A program made the position numbers and the translations under genes. The notes under the pieces are model-generated. The model saw nothing but the letters and a program-made list of their open reading frames with translations, was not told the DNA's origin and made no database searches. Positions 24,160 to 32,269 of a stretch of 64,000 bases of DNA are shown here, one piece after another; the first letter of the stretch is position 1; the number at the start of each line of letters is the position of its first letter. Source of the stretch: JAGWJU01 sp035533295. GTDB lineage: Bacteria > Elusimicrobiota > Elusimicrobia > UBA1565 > UBA9628. Location of the stretch: contig DATLUA010000017.1 of NCBI GenBank assembly GCA_035533295.1, positions 46,830-110,829 of the forward strand, written 5' to 3'.

Positions 24160-27100
24160 GCGCGCCCTCTTGCGCGGCGGCCTCGCCAAGGGCCTGCTCC
24201 GCGCGGCGGCGGGACGGGCCGTGGCTCTTGCGGCACAAAGAGGAAAAACCGCACCAGACGCAGTGGCCCCAGCCGCCGTCGCCCGCCGCGTCCGGGCGGA
24301 TGGGAAAGCGCCCCTCGGCCAGGCGCGCCAAATTTTTGTCCGCCGCGGCCCAGAAGGCCGCGCGGTCCTTGCGCCACGCAGCGCCGGCATAAGCGTCCGC
24401 GCGCGCGCGCGGGCCCGCGGCCTCCACTCCCGCCAAAAGCGCCGCGTCCATCTCCGCCTGGGAGCCCAGCTTGGCCTGGGCCAGTTCGGCGTAGAAGGAA
24501 AGCTGCAGCGTCTTTTCCTTTTTGAGGTAATCGGAAATTTTGGTCTTGTAGTCGACCACGCAAAAGCGCCGTCCCGAGGAATCAATATCCAGGCGGTCCA
24601 GGCGTCCGTGCAAAAACAGGTCTTGCAGCGCTTCGGGCGGTTTTCCCGGCCAGGGCGCGCGCAAGTCCTCCTCGAAGGCGTCGGGGCGCCAGCCCCCGGC
24701 CGAGGCCCGGGCCAAATCCCACGCCGCGAAGCCGCGCGCGTGGCCGCCCATCGCGCGCTTCTCCGACTCCCAAAGAACGGGGTAGAGCCCCAGGACGCGC
24801 CAGGAATGCTCGGCGAAGACCTCGTCCACGGCCCGGCCCAAAATATTTTCCCAGCCCGCCGGCGCGTCGGTTTTTGGTCCGGACGCGGCCAGGGTTCTGT
24901 AGAAGCGCTCCAAAATCTTGTGGTAGATTTTGCCGCGAGCCTTTTTGTCCAGGGCGTCTTTCTCAGGCGCCTCCTCGATAGACCCCAAACCCAGCACGCG
25001 CTCGGCGAAAAATTGAAATGGACACTCAAGGAAGGTCTTATAGGCGCTGGGCGAAAGCCCGCGGCGCGACAACTCGCGAAGATACTCCGCGGGCGGACCC
25101 ACCAGTCCGTCCAGGGGGCCGGGCGGCGACCACGCCGAGAAACGCGGCAGCCGGGAGAGCCCCGCCTCCGCGAGCGCGGCTTCCTCGCTGCGGCCGGCAG
25201 CACTCAAATACGGCCCGGGGTTTTGCCCGGCCAGCGCCAGGCGCAAAGACACCTCGCGGGGCGAGAGTCCCTCGGGCGGGCACTCCGCGATTTTTTGCGC
25301 GGGCGAGCGAGCCGCGCGGCGGTAGATATTTTTCTCTCCCCACTCCAGGCCCGCGGCGCGGCAGAGCTGCAGCAAATAGAAGGAAGGCACCTCGGCCTTG
25401 CCCGCCTCGTCCGAGCGCGGGTAGACGCAGTAGAGCGTTTCCCGCGCCGAGGCCGCGGCCAGATAAAAAAGCAGACGCTCTTCCTCGTAGCCCGCGGATT
25501 TCAAGCCCACCCAGCAGCCGACCGGCTGACGCAAAAACGCGCGTTCCGCGTCGCGCAGCAAGGGGTCTTCTCGGATGTCGCGCGGGAAGCTTTTCTCTTT
25601 TAAGCCCAGGAGAAAAAGGACCTTGAAGCTCTCGCCCCGGCCGGCCATGACGTCCATGACGCGCACGCCGCGGCGCGGCTCCGGCTCGGCGCTGCGCGCA
25701 TTTTTAAATTTCTCCTCCAAGACGTCTAGGACCTCGTCCCAGGACGGCGCCCGGCCCAGGCGATCGAACATCTCCAAGGACGCCAAAATATCCCAGACCG
25801 CGTCGGCGGCCGCGCGTTCCGTCTCGGAAGCGTCCTCGGGCAGGCGCAAGGAACGCGAAACCGTCGCGCGCGTGGCGCGCGCGGCCTCGCGCCACGAGGC
25901 GGGCAATGTTTCCTGCGCGGCCTTTAAGCCCGCGACCGCGTCCCAAAGCGCGGCCGTCTCGTTTTGCGGGACGTTGAACAAAACCTCACCGTCCGCGTTT
26001 TTGACCTCAAAATCCTCGCGCGCGCGGTCCTTGAGTTTTCCTTCCCACTGCAGCCAGCCCGCGCGGATTTGCAGACGCTCGATGAGGATGCGCCAGCGGT
26101 GGAGCATGCCCTCGGACGCGCCGTCCGGGAGACGAAAATACGGCGAGAAGAAAAGCTCCTCCAGGGACCGCGCGGGAAAATCGCGGCGCCGGATGGACAG
26201 AACGGTCCACGCCGCCTTGGCGAAGGGCTCGCGCAAAAGCGGCTCGCGGGCGGACATGGCGTAGGGAATCGCGTTTTCCTGGAAAGCCTCGGCGACGGCC
26301 GCGCGGTAGGGCTCGAGGCTGCGCGTCATCACGCCCACGTCCTCGTAACGGCAGGCGCCGGCGCGGACCAAGACGATGATTTCCTTGGCGCACAGCCAGG
26401 CTTCGTCGCGAGCGCCGCTCGCGCTCATGACGCGCAGTTTCGCCGCGGGGGCCGGCCTCGCGTTCTCCGCGGCGAGGTCCGCAGACGCGCCCTCCATCGA
26501 GAAGAGACGATCAAGCGCCGGGCCCAGCGCGGTCTTGCCAGTTTGAGGCTCAAGATCCTTGCGCTCGGCGGCCAGACCCAGAATTTTCTGCTCGAAGAAC
26601 GCCTCCGCGAAGGTGAAAGCCGGATGGCGGCGCCGGTAGGGAAAAAACAGCGCGGCCGGATAGTTCTTGGCCACGGCCTCGAAGAAATCCGCCTGCAAGC
26701 CGGTCAAATCGTAAAAGCCGTAGTAGAGGATTTCCCGAAAGCGCCCTAGAAACGCCGAGCCCTCCTCCGCGCGCCGCGCGGCCAGGCGCGCCAGCGCCGA
26801 GGAGGACAGCACGCTCAAGGATTCCTGCCGCTGCTCATAGAGGAAGGCCAGGCGCAGGAGTGCGGCGAGCTTTTGCCGCTCCGCGCCGCCGGCTTCAAGC
26901 TCCGCGCCGAAGTGCTCCAGCACCTGGGCCGGAGCCGCGCCGGCGTCGATGAGATCGCGCAGGCTGGAACGCAGGCTGCGGGCCAGCGCCTTGGGCCGCT
27001 CCGCGCCGCCGAAAGGCCGCGCCAGCTCCGGATGAGAGTCCAAAAGCCCGTCCATGAGCTTGTCGAAGAACACCGAGTCGCCCAAGAGCGTCTTGCCCGT

Positions 27101-27349
27101 CAAGGCCGAGTCCCCCTCCAGCGTCGCGAGCGCCAAGCTGAAAAAAGTATGGAAGTGGACGTTAATGAGAGGCAGGCCGCGCTCGACTGCAGCCAGGCGC
27201 TCCAAGCGGTCGGCCAGGGCTCGCGAAGGCGTCACCACCGCGATGGGCGGGGGCAGGCCCGCGGCCGGCGTCGCGGCCAGGCCCCGCAGACGCTCGACAA
27301 AGGCGTCCTCGAGCGCGGGCTGGAAAGGGCCACAGAAGACCGTGAGCAT
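24152..27349 (-). CDS. addB: AddB-type nuclease subunit, Fe-S cysteines present
   Basis: The 1065-residue product is an inactivated-helicase-like protein with a C-terminal PD-(D/E)XK nuclease. Nuclease blocks are SAYKTFLECPFQFFAERVLG, GRLDRLDIDSSGRRFCVVDYK and QLSFYAELAQ. Four cysteines fit the AddB iron-sulfur pattern: Cys in ECPFQ, then CVWCGFSSLC near the C-terminus. The N-terminus (MLTVFCGPFQPALEDAF) lacks a Walker A GKT, as in AddB proteins without an active ATPase. It partners the overlapping addA. It starts 37 bp after znuB and may be co-transcribed with the zinc genes or have its own promoter in the AT-rich gap. Confidence 0.88.
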   Translation of the reverse strand: MLTVFCGPFQPALEDAFVERLRGLAATPAAGLPPPIAVVTPSRALADRLERLAAVERGLPLINVHFHTFFSLALATLEGDSALTGKTLLGDSVFFDKLMDGLLDSHPELARPFGGAERPKALARSLRSSLRDLIDAGAAPAQVLEHFGAELEAGGAERQKLAALLRLAFLYEQRQESLSVLSSSALARLAARRAEEGSAFLGRFREILYYGFYDLTGLQADFFEAVAKNYPAALFFPYRRRHPAFTFAEAFFEQKILGLAAERKDLEPQTGKTALGPALDRLFSMEGASADLAAENARPAPAAKLRVMSASGARDEAWLCAKEIIVLVRAGACRYEDVGVMTRSLEPYRAAVAEAFQENAIPYAMSAREPLLREPFAKAAWTVLSIRRRDFPARSLEELFFSPYFRLPDGASEGMLHRWRILIERLQIRAGWLQWEGKLKDRAREDFEVKNADGEVLFNVPQNETAALWDAVAGLKAAQETLPASWREAARATRATVSRSLRLPEDASETERAAADAVWDILASLEMFDRLGRAPSWDEVLDVLEEKFKNARSAEPEPRRGVRVMDVMAGRGESFKVLFLLGLKEKSFPRDIREDPLLRDAERAFLRQPVGCWVGLKSAGYEEERLLFYLAAASARETLYCVYPRSDEAGKAEVPSFYLLQLCRAAGLEWGEKNIYRRAARSPAQKIAECPPEGLSPREVSLRLALAGQNPGPYLSAAGRSEEAALAEAGLSRLPRFSAWSPPGPLDGLVGPPAEYLRELSRRGLSPSAYKTFLECPFQFFAERVLGLGSIEEAPEKDALDKKARGKIYHKILERFYRTLAASGPKTDAPAGWENILGRAVDEVFAEHSWRVLGLYPVLWESEKRAMGGHARGFAAWDLARASAGGWRPDAFEEDLRAPWPGKPPEALQDLFLHGRLDRLDIDSSGRRFCVVDYKTKISDYLKKEKTLQLSFYAELAQAKLGSQAEMDAALLAGVEAAGPRARADAYAGAAWRKDRAAFWAAADKNLARLAEGRFPIRPDAAGDGGWGHCVWCGFSSLCRKSHGPSRRRAEQALGEAAAQEGAHD

Positions 27350-27386
27350 GAGTCTATGAAATCAAATTTAAAATTCCAGCGGAAAT

Positions 27387-28205
27387 TCAGGCCGCCGGCT
27401 GATCGCCGGAGGATTTGCCAAAAGGCAGCAGGACTAGAAAAACGCCCAGCATGACGAGCACGATGGTGCCGCCGCTCGACAAGTTAAGGTAGAAGGACGC
27501 GAGCATGCCGGTCACGACCGAAAAAAGCGAAATGGCCTCGGCCCAGAGAAGAGTGGCCGCGAAGCCGCGCCGCAACTGCAGCGCGGCCACGACCGGAATG
27601 ACGACCAGGGCCGCGATAAGAAGCACGCCGATAATGGGGATGGAGAGCGTGATGGTCAAAGCCGAGAGCACGATGAGCAGCATGTTGAGCCGATTTACCG
27701 GCAGGCCCGAGACTTGCGCCGATTCCTCATCGAAAGTGACGTAGACCAGCTCCTTATAGAACAACGCCAGAGCCCCCGTCACCACCGCGGCCAGAATCAG
27801 GATGGTGTCAACGTCTTTCTGAGTGACGGTGACGATGCTGCCGAAAAGATAGTTGAAGAGATTGGTGTTGAAGCCCCGGCCCACGCTCAGAAGGATGGTC
27901 GCGAGCGCCAGGCTGCCCGAGCAAAACAGGGCCAGCGAGGACTCGCCGTAGATCCTTTTGCTCAAACGCAGCCTCTCGATGCCCAAGCTTGCGGCCGCGG
28001 TGGTGACCAGGGCCGCCAGGATGGGGTTTATCCCAAGCAGCAGCCCCAACGTGATTCCCGCAAGGGACACATTGGCCAGCGTGTCCGCGATGAGGGAGTA
28101 GCGCCGCAGCACCAGAAAGGTCCCAATCAGGGGCGCGACCAGGGCGACAACCATGCCCGCCTCCATGCCGCGAACGGCGAAGCCGTAGCGGAATAAGTCC
28201 AGCAC
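27387..28205 (-). CDS. znuB: Zinc/manganese ABC transporter permease ZnuB
   Basis: The 272-residue inner-membrane permease has about seven to eight hydrophobic helices and the family pattern: GTFLVLRRYSLIADTLANVS near the N-terminus, GESSLALFCSGSLALA, LFNYLFGSIVTV and PVVAALQLRRGF. It belongs to the MntB/ZnuB family of metal permeases. It forms the membrane channel with ZnuC on the cytoplasmic side and ZnuA as binding protein. It directly follows znuC with one base between stop and start. The upstream Zur-like gene makes zinc the likely substrate. Confidence 0.93.
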   Translation of the reverse strand: MLDLFRYGFAVRGMEAGMVVALVAPLIGTFLVLRRYSLIADTLANVSLAGITLGLLLGINPILAALVTTAAASLGIERLRLSKRIYGESSLALFCSGSLALATILLSVGRGFNTNLFNYLFGSIVTVTQKDVDTILILAAVVTGALALFYKELVYVTFDEESAQVSGLPVNRLNMLLIVLSALTITLSIPIIGVLLIAALVVIPVVAALQLRRGFAATLLWAEAISLFSVVTGMLASFYLNLSSGGTIVLVMLGVFLVLLPFGKSSGDQPAA

Positions 28206-28206
28206 G

Positions 28207-28992
28207 TTAAAGCTCTCCTCCAGGCGTGGCGCTCGGGTGATCGTGCGGGTGTGTCGCGGTGTGGGTTTTGCGGAAGTACTCGTCGACGGAGCGATGATAG
28301 AAGAGGGTCTTATCCACGCAGGCCACGTGCATGGCTTGGTGCGCCATGCGGTCGATGTCGTGGGTCACCAAGACAACCGTCAAGCGCAGCTCCTCATTGA
28401 GCCTTTTCAAGAGCGCATAGAATTCTCCGGCCACGCCGCGCTCGACGCCCACGGTGGGCTCGTCCAAAATGAGCGCCTCCGGACCGCCCGCCAAGGCCCG
28501 CGCGATGAAGACCCGCTGCTGCTGCCCGCCCGACAAGTCGCCGATGAGCCGCCCGCGCTCCTGCCACAGGCCGACTTGCTCGAGCGCGCGGCGGGTCTCC
28601 TCCTTATCTGCGCGGGTGACAAAGCGCAGGAGCCCGCGCCGCCCATAGCGGCCCATGAGGGCCACTTCCTCCACGGTAGCGGGAAAATTCGCGTCGAAAT
28701 TGGTCGCCTTCTGCGGGACGTAGCCGAGGCGCGACCAATCCTTGAACGCCGGGACGTCCTGTCCAAAAAGCCTCACCGCGCCGGAGGTGGGCCTCAAGAG
28801 CCCGAGAACGATCTTGATGAGCGTGGTTTTCCCCGCGCCATTGCCGCCTACGATGCCGAGATAATCTCCGCGGTGCACGGCAAGGCTGACATCCTCCAAA
28901 ACCGGCCGTCCGCCGTAGGAGAAAGACGCATGATCGAGCTCGATGATGTTCTCGGCGTGATTGACAGCCGGCGCAGGCGTTTCTAGCGGCAT
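28207..28992 (-). CDS. znuC: Zinc ABC transporter ATPase ZnuC
   Basis: The 261-residue ATPase has Walker A GIVGGNGAGKTTLIK, the signature LSGGQQQRVFIARAL, Walker B ALILDEPTVGVE and the H-loop VTHDIDRMAHQ. The C-terminal tail is histidine rich (THTATHPHDHP) and could bind metal, a feature seen in some zinc transporter ATPases. The start overlaps the znuA stop by 10 nt. It energises ZnuB for metal uptake. Confidence 0.93.
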   Translation of the reverse strand: MPLETPAPAVNHAENIIELDHASFSYGGRPVLEDVSLAVHRGDYLGIVGGNGAGKTTLIKIVLGLLRPTSGAVRLFGQDVPAFKDWSRLGYVPQKATNFDANFPATVEEVALMGRYGRRGLLRFVTRADKEETRRALEQVGLWQERGRLIGDLSGGQQQRVFIARALAGGPEALILDEPTVGVERGVAGEFYALLKRLNEELRLTVVLVTHDIDRMAHQAMHVACVDKTLFYHRSVDEYFRKTHTATHPHDHPSATPGGEL

Positions 28993-29921
28993 TGCAGCGC
29001 GCTCCTCAAGTTGGCCAGGTTTTGGCGCATTTGCGTGAAGTAATTTCTGCCCGCCGCGAGCTCGGCAGCGGTTAATCCTTCGATGGGATCGAGCGCCATA
29101 GTCTTGGCGCCGATTTCACGGGCGATGGTCTGGGAAAGCTTGGGCGAGACCAGGCGCTCGAAGAAGATGGTCTTAACCCCGTTCTTGCGGGCGAAATCCG
29201 CGATATCCGCGAGACGTCGCGGCGAGGGCTGCGCGTCGGGTGAGAGCCCGCCGATGGCCACCTGCGTCAAGCCGTAGTCCCGGGCCAAGTAGCCGAAAGC
29301 CGCGTGCGACGTGACGATGTCTTTTCGGGCGCAGCGTGTCAGGCCCCGGCGGTATTGGGCGTCGAGCGTCCGAAGCTCGCCTTCGAGCGCGCGGGAGTTG
29401 TCCGCGAAATACGCCGCGTCGGCGGGGTCGACCTGGACGTAGGCCTTCTCAAGGCGTCCCACTATTTTTTCAGCCAGACGCGGCGCGAGCCAGACATGCG
29501 GATCGACGGCGTCGGAGCTCGCCTCGCCGTGGCGCGTCATGAGGCCCTGCGCCGCGACCACGACCAGCGTGCGCTTGGGATTAAGCAGCCGCGAAACCTT
29601 GTTCCCCCAGGGCTCGACCGCGCCGTTTAAGACAAGCAGCCGGCTCTGCTCCAGGCGCGCGACATCCAAGGGCGTGAGCTCGTAATCGTGCGGCTCGGTG
29701 CCGGCCGGGGTCACGTCGAAGACCTGGGCCTTTTCGCCGCCGATTCCGGCGGCGAAAAAATACATCGGGTAAAAGCTCGCGGCGACCTGCATTCGGCCCG
29801 CGACGACCGGCGCGGGAACGAGGCGCTCAAGCTCCCGCGCGCGCCACAATGACGCGGCCGTCGCCGCCAGAAGCAGAATTGCCGCTATCGCCAGGGCGGC
29901 TGGCGCGCGCCGCATCTTCAT
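28983..29921 (-). CDS. znuA: Zinc-binding periplasmic protein ZnuA
   Basis: This is the cluster A-I substrate-binding protein of the zinc transporter. A signal peptide or lipid-free leader (KMRRAPAALAIAAILLLAAT) precedes the mature domain. Metal ligands fit ZnuA: His in GTEPHDYELTPLD, His in DAVDPHVWLAPRLA, His in VTSHAAFGYLARDYGL, and the Asp in ALDPIEGLT near the C-terminus. The His-rich loop of many ZnuA proteins is absent. I chose the ATG at 29921, which overlaps the zur stop as ATGA; the longer frame adds an Arg-rich segment with no family match. Confidence 0.92.
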   Translation of the reverse strand: MKMRRAPAALAIAAILLLAATAASLWRARELERLVPAPVVAGRMQVAASFYPMYFFAAGIGGEKAQVFDVTPAGTEPHDYELTPLDVARLEQSRLLVLNGAVEPWGNKVSRLLNPKRTLVVVAAQGLMTRHGEASSDAVDPHVWLAPRLAEKIVGRLEKAYVQVDPADAAYFADNSRALEGELRTLDAQYRRGLTRCARKDIVTSHAAFGYLARDYGLTQVAIGGLSPDAQPSPRRLADIADFARKNGVKTIFFERLVSPKLSQTIAREIGAKTMALDPIEGLTAAELAAGRNYFTQMRQNLANLRSALQCR

Positions 29922-30349
29922 GCGCCGCCCAGGCCTGCGCCGCGGCGGGAGCCGCAGACCTTGCACAGGCCGAAATATTCCATCGCGTGATCCGTGATGG
30001 CCGCGAAGGCCGAGGATTTCTTAAGCCGCGGGCGCAGCGTGCAATCGACGTCCTCGACCGCGCCGCAGCCCGTGCAGGCCAGATGATGGTGATGAGCCCG
30101 CTCTGCGGCGAGCTCGTAGTGGGCGTGGCCGTGCCTGAAATCGACCCGACACACGACTCCGTCCGCGGCCAGAGCGTCCAAGGCGCGGTAGAGAGTCGCC
30201 AAATTCAAGGCTCCGTCCAGGCTCTTTTGCAGCTTGGCCGCGGTCACGGGCGCGGGCTCGCGCCAGAGGGCCCGCATGAGCCGCAGGCGACCGGGCGTGG
30301 CTCGGCCGCCGCGCCGGCGCAGCATCCGCCGAAAATCAGGATAATCCAT
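29918..30349 (-). CDS. zur: Fur-family regulator, probably Zur
   Basis: The 143-residue Fur-type repressor has a winged helix (residues about 15-80, TPGRLRLMRALWREPAPVTA, LATLYRALDALAADGVV), then the metal region HAHYELAAERAHHHHLACTG with a CxxC and a second CKVCG pair for structural zinc. Because it heads an operon with znuA, znuC and znuB, zinc sensing is the best call (inference). The ATG at 30349 gives the usual length; the frame continues upstream through thrS antisense and is not real. Binding of zinc-loaded Zur to an operator in the 130-bp gap before thrS is expected. Confidence 0.85.
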   Translation of the reverse strand: MDYPDFRRMLRRRGGRATPGRLRLMRALWREPAPVTAAKLQKSLDGALNLATLYRALDALAADGVVCRVDFRHGHAHYELAAERAHHHHLACTGCGAVEDVDCTLRPRLKKSSAFAAITDHAMEYFGLCKVCGSRRGAGLGGA

Positions 30350-30359
30350 CGGCCTTAAT

Positions 30360-30389
30360 TTATCATAAACGCGAATTACTTGCAATAAT
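30360..30389. promoter_or_regulatory. Candidate Zur operator, AT-rich palindromes
   Basis: Upstream of zur lie the perfect palindrome TTATCATAA (30360-30368) and the imperfect palindrome ATTACTTGCAATAAT (30375-30389). They stand in an AT-rich island between zur and thrS and overlap where a zur promoter should be. No known consensus was matched exactly. Confidence 0.35.
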
Positions 30390-30443
30390 AACGGATGCTT
30401 GCCGCCCTGTCCGGGGCTCGGCCGCCGGTCCAAAACCCGGGCC

Positions 30444-30472
30444 TTGACACCGACACTTGCGACCGCTAGACT
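30444..30472 (+). promoter_or_regulatory. Near-consensus promoter for thrS, leaderless spacing
   Basis: TTGACA (30444-30449), a 17-nt spacer and TAGACT (30467-30472) form a strong sigma70-type promoter. The GTG start of thrS (30479) begins exactly 7 nt after the -10 box, where transcription should start, so the mRNA is probably leaderless. No ribosome site is visible. Confidence 0.75.
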
Positions 30473-30478
30473 TTCAGG

Positions 30479-32269
30479 GTGAACGTCGCCGCCAAGGCGG
30501 AAAAAGAATCCGCCAAGCAATCCCTGGACGCGCTCCGCCATTCCTGCGCGCATGTCATGGCCCAGGCCGTGCAGGAGCTGTTTCCCGGGACCAAAATCAC
30601 CATAGGACCCGCCATCGACAGCGGCTTCTACTACGATTTCGAGAGCCCGCACCGGTTCACCGAAGAGGATTTTCCCGCCATCGAGAAGCGCATGCGCCAA
30701 ATCGCGGAGGGCAACCATCCGTTCATCGGCAAGGAAGTGACGCCCGAGGAGTCCAGGCGCTATTGGGGATCGCGCGGCGAGCCCTACAAAATCGAAATTT
30801 TGGACGGCTTGAAGGGACAAACCATCACCCACTACACCCATGGGACCTTCACGGATCTCTGCCGCGGCGGTCACTGCGAGAACACGCGCGCCATCCGCCA
30901 CTTCAAGCTCTTGAGCGTGGCCGGAGCCTACTGGCGCGGCGACGAGAAAAACCCCATGCTCCAGCGCATCTACGGCACGGCCTGGCCGACCAAGCAGGAG
31001 CTCGACGTCTACCTCAAGATGCTCGACGAGGCCAAGGCCCGCGACCACCGCAAGTTGGGCACGGCGCTGGATCTCTTCAGCATCCAGGAGTTGGCCGGCC
31101 CGGGGCTCATCTTCTGGCACCCCAAGGGCGCGCGCATGCGCCTGATCATGGAAGACTGGCTCAAGGCCGAGGCCCTGCGCCGCGGCTACGAGCTGGTCAG
31201 CACGCCGCACATCGCCAATGTCGAGCTTTGGAACACCTCGGGGCACCGCAGCTTCTACAAGGAGAACATGTTCTCGGAAATCGAGGTGGAGAAAGCGGAC
31301 TACCAGTTAAAGCCCATGAACTGCCCGTTCCACATCCTCATATATAAGAATCGCCTGCGCAGCTACCGCGATTTGCCCATGCGCTTGGCCGAGCTGGGCA
31401 CGGTCTACCGCTACGAACGCTCGGGAGTGCTCCACGGGCTCATGCGCGTGCGCGGGTTCACCCAGGATGACGCGCACATTTTCTGCGCTCCCGAGCAGAT
31501 CGAGGGCGAGGTCGACGGCTGCGTGGACTTCGCCTTGGAGGTGTTCAAGACCTTCGGCTTCGACAAGTACGTCATGGAGGTCTCGACGTGGGATGAGGCC
31601 ACGCCCGCGGATTATTCCGGCGAAGCCGCGGACTGGCAACGGGCGCAGGCGGCCCTGGAGAGCGTCTTGTCCAAGCGCGGCATCGACTACACCCTCATCA
31701 AGGGCGAAGCCGCCTTCTACGGCCCCAAAATCGACGTCAAGCTCATCGACGCCATCGGCCGCCCCTGGCAGCTCTCCACCGTGCAGTTCGATTTCAACCT
31801 GCCGCAGAAGTTCGGCCTGGAGTACGTCGCGGCCGACGGTTCGCGCCAGCGCCCGCTCATGGTCCACCGCGCGCTCTACGGCTCCATCGAGCGGTTCTTC
31901 GGCATCCTCATCGAGCACTACGCGGGAAATTTTCCGCTTTGGCTCTCCCCGGTGCAGGTCAAGATTTTGTCCCTCACCGACGCCCAAGTCCCGGCGGCCC
32001 AGGCGCTCGCGGGGCGATTGGCGCGCGCGGGGTTGCGCGCGGCGCTGGACGTCCGCCCCGAAAAAATCAACGCCAAAATCCGTGACGCGCAGCTGGAGAA
32101 AATCCCCTACATGGTCATTTTGGGCCCGCGAGACGTGGCGGCGAACGTCCTTTCCATCCGGCTGCGCGACGGCCGGCAATTCCAGGGCGTCGCGGAGGAG
32201 TCCCTCGTGAACACGTTGGCGCGCGAGCAGGATATCAAGCAGACCGCGCCTTCCTGGGAGGACGCGTGA
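30479..32269 (+). CDS. thrS: Threonyl-tRNA synthetase without TGS domain
   Basis: ThrS charges tRNA-Thr. The usual N-terminal TGS domain (about 60 residues) is missing: the 596-residue protein starts 20 residues before the editing motif RHSCAHVMAQAVQELFPG. Editing-domain and zinc features follow (FTDLCRGGHCENTR). Class II core motifs are MKPMNCPFHILIY, RYERSGVLHGLMRVRGFTQD and HRALYGSIERFFGILIEHY, then a C-terminal anticodon-binding domain (VQVKILSLTDAQVPAAQALA). The GTG at 30479 is the only start before the editing domain. It overlaps the next gene by GTGA. Confidence 0.95.
   Translation: MNVAAKAEKESAKQSLDALRHSCAHVMAQAVQELFPGTKITIGPAIDSGFYYDFESPHRFTEEDFPAIEKRMRQIAEGNHPFIGKEVTPEESRRYWGSRGEPYKIEILDGLKGQTITHYTHGTFTDLCRGGHCENTRAIRHFKLLSVAGAYWRGDEKNPMLQRIYGTAWPTKQELDVYLKMLDEAKARDHRKLGTALDLFSIQELAGPGLIFWHPKGARMRLIMEDWLKAEALRRGYELVSTPHIANVELWNTSGHRSFYKENMFSEIEVEKADYQLKPMNCPFHILIYKNRLRSYRDLPMRLAELGTVYRYERSGVLHGLMRVRGFTQDDAHIFCAPEQIEGEVDGCVDFALEVFKTFGFDKYVMEVSTWDEATPADYSGEAADWQRAQAALESVLSKRGIDYTLIKGEAAFYGPKIDVKLIDAIGRPWQLSTVQFDFNLPQKFGLEYVAADGSRQRPLMVHRALYGSIERFFGILIEHYAGNFPLWLSPVQVKILSLTDAQVPAAQALAGRLARAGLRAALDVRPEKINAKIRDAQLEKIPYMVILGPRDVAANVLSIRLRDGRQFQGVAEESLVNTLAREQDIKQTAPSWEDA

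Noticed and set aside
20761..25203. A single 1480-codon frame that would extend addA by about 350 residues
   Set aside because: The extra part lies out of frame inside addB, which has its own clear nuclease motifs. The ATG at 24159 gives a normal AddA.
30350..31246. Extension of the zur frame upstream across the thrS 5' region
   Set aside because: It is antisense to the conserved ThrS editing domain; the ATG at 30349 gives the standard Fur length.
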